This document shows positions 6,099-7,065 of a stretch of 7,065 nucleotides of DNA, one piece after another (positions within the stretch are counted from its first letter, which is position 1; each line of letters opens with the position of its first letter). The DNA lies in contig JAOAAM010000022.1 in assembly GCA_026418875.1 (NCBI GenBank), positions 1-7,065 of the forward strand, given 5' to 3'. Below the pieces are notes generated by a model that was given only the letters and a program-made list of their open reading frames with translations, was not told the origin of the DNA and searched no databases. Source of the DNA: Gemmataceae bacterium (lineage in GTDB: Bacteria; Planctomycetota; Planctomycetia; Gemmatales; Gemmataceae). A program made the position numbers and the translations under genes.

Positions 6099-7065
6099 TC
6101 AAGCCGGCTGCCGAACCGGGACGAACTCATGAACTTTGCCCCGGGGCGTGCCGTTGGTCAACGGCACATCGGTCAGCGGTTCGATATAGGTGTGGTGCCA
6201 CAGTTGCGTCGCGGTCACGCCGACCAGCCCCATCTCCACCGACGTGCGGGCCAATCCCCCGGCGCGCAGGCGGCGGAACTCGCGCCGCCAACGCTGCACT
6301 TCTGCCACGTTGAAATACCCGGTGCGTGTCAGGGCCGACTCGGTCAGCAACGGCTCCACCCAATGCCCAGCACCCTGCGTATTGATCTCGTCGAAGTGGA
6401 AACTGTCCATCGGCGCTCGGAACATCGCCTTCCGACGCCAAGCGATCGACTTGGGCAGGTAGCGCTCGGAGAGCAAACGCAACAAATACTTGTCCCGGAA
6501 GCCCCGCAATTTCCAACGCGGATGCAATTGTGCCAAGAAGGCGAAAACCTCTTCGTCCAAAAAGGGGTAGCGCGTCTCGACGGAGGAATTCATCGCCACG
6601 CGATCGCCCTTACTCGCCAAGAGAAGTCCGGGCAGCATCACCCGCCCGCCGATCACCAGCGACCGATGGAACGGGTGCCAGCGTTTGAGGCGTTCAGTGT
6701 TCAGGGCGAGATCGCGGAAGGGGTTGTGCCCGTTGAGACGATCCCACATCTCGGGGCTGAAGAAGCGGAGTTTGGACAGGCTCATCAACCCGTACACGTT
6801 CATCCAGGCGTTGGGACCGCCGAGCAGGTCCTCGGTCTCCCGAATCGTGGCTTCGGGGAATTGCGGCGTGCCGGTGGCGGCGAGGATCGCCCGGCGGAGC
6901 CAGCGACCCAGCGGCAGGCCGGGGATCGCGTTCAGCGCATTCATCAGCCGCTGGACCTTGAACCAAGGATACCCAGCCAGCCACTCGTCCGATCCTTCGC
7001 CCGTCAGGGCGACCTTGTACCCCTTCTCCCGTACCGATTTCGCCAGCATCAACAATGCCGCACAA
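6099..7065 (-). CDS. Asparagine synthetase B-type amidotransferase, C-terminal synthetase part (N-terminus outside window)
   Basis: The frame is open to the right edge and gives the last 321 codons of what is normally a protein of about 600 residues or more. Landmarks of the ATP-dependent synthetase domain are ALTGEGSDEWLAGY (GEGSDE at 7001-6984), which resembles the GEGSDE segment of E. coli AsnB and lies near the ATP/acyl-adenylate site. They also include the GDRVAMNSSVETRYPFLD block (RYPFLD at 6572-6555) and the FRDKYLLRLL and IAWRRKAMF segments that follow it. The SGGxDS pyrophosphate loop and the N-terminal glutaminase domain with its catalytic Cys would lie to the right and cannot be checked. 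Family members make asparagine, but many in biosynthetic clusters amidate sugars or peptides or close rings. The location at the head of an exporter operon favours a dedicated pathway over housekeeping asparagine supply. The stop lies 15 bases before the permease start, so the two are almost certainly co-transcribed. Confidence 0.92.
   Translation of the reverse strand, partial: CAALLMLAKSVREKGYKVALTGEGSDEWLAGYPWFKVQRLMNALNAIPGLPLGRWLRRAILAATGTPQFPEATIRETEDLLGGPNAWMNVYGLMSLSKLRFFSPEMWDRLNGHNPFRDLALNTERLKRWHPFHRSLVIGGRVMLPGLLLASKGDRVAMNSSVETRYPFLDEEVFAFLAQLHPRWKLRGFRDKYLLRLLSERYLPKSIAWRRKAMFRAPMDSFHFDEINTQGAGHWVEPLLTESALTRTGYFNVAEVQRWRREFRRLRAGGLARTSVEMGLVGVTATQLWHHTYIEPLTDVPLTNGTPRGKVHEFVPVRQPA

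Noticed and set aside
5299..6132. Open frame of 277 codons on the plus strand, antisense to the permease
   Set aside because: Its composition is Ser/Arg/Thr-rich and domainless; the minus-strand permease explains the region.
1..7065. RNA genes, CRISPR arrays, insertion sequences or prophage parts
   Set aside because: No tRNA-like cloverleaf, regularly spaced repeats, transposase or integrase sequence was found. Nearly all the sequence is explained by five genes.

Overview
The window is a GC-rich, gene-dense stretch with all five recognisable protein genes on the minus strand, so transcription runs from high to low coordinates. The combination of a PhoPQ-activated-pathogenicity-related hydrolase, an NHLRC2-like thioredoxin/NHL protein and a DevBCA-like exporter suggests a Planctomycetota bacterium, possibly of the Gemmata group. 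That assignment is inferred from gene content and base composition only; no marker gene is present.

Region 1 (7065 to 2942) looks like one operon. It begins with the C-terminal synthetase half of an AsnB-type glutamine-dependent amidotransferase, which is cut by the window edge. After 15 bases comes an FtsX-fold ABC permease, after 131 bases its ATPase, and then, through a 4-base ATGA overlap, an inner-membrane-anchored HlyD-family adaptor. Permease, ATPase and adaptor together have the composition of a DevBCA/MacAB-type tripartite exporter. No outer-membrane channel is visible. The tight link to an amidotransferase suggests that the exporter handles the product of a biosynthetic pathway, such as an amidated glycan, glycolipid or peptide, but the substrate cannot be read from this sequence.

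Region 2 (2941 to 2774) is a 168-base spacer. It holds a weak hairpin just after the adaptor gene, a 14-base direct repeat with a 21-base period, and a plausible sigma-70-like -10 box for the next gene.

Region 3 (2773 to 1) carries a secreted alpha/beta hydrolase of the PhoPQ-related family with an intact Ser-Asp-His triad. A 121-base spacer with a perfect 12-base inverted repeat follows. Then comes a membrane-anchored thioredoxin-fold protein fused to an NHL beta-propeller, whose C-terminus lies beyond the left edge.

No RNA genes, CRISPR arrays, insertion sequences or attachment sites were seen. The most interesting unit is the amidotransferase plus exporter operon.
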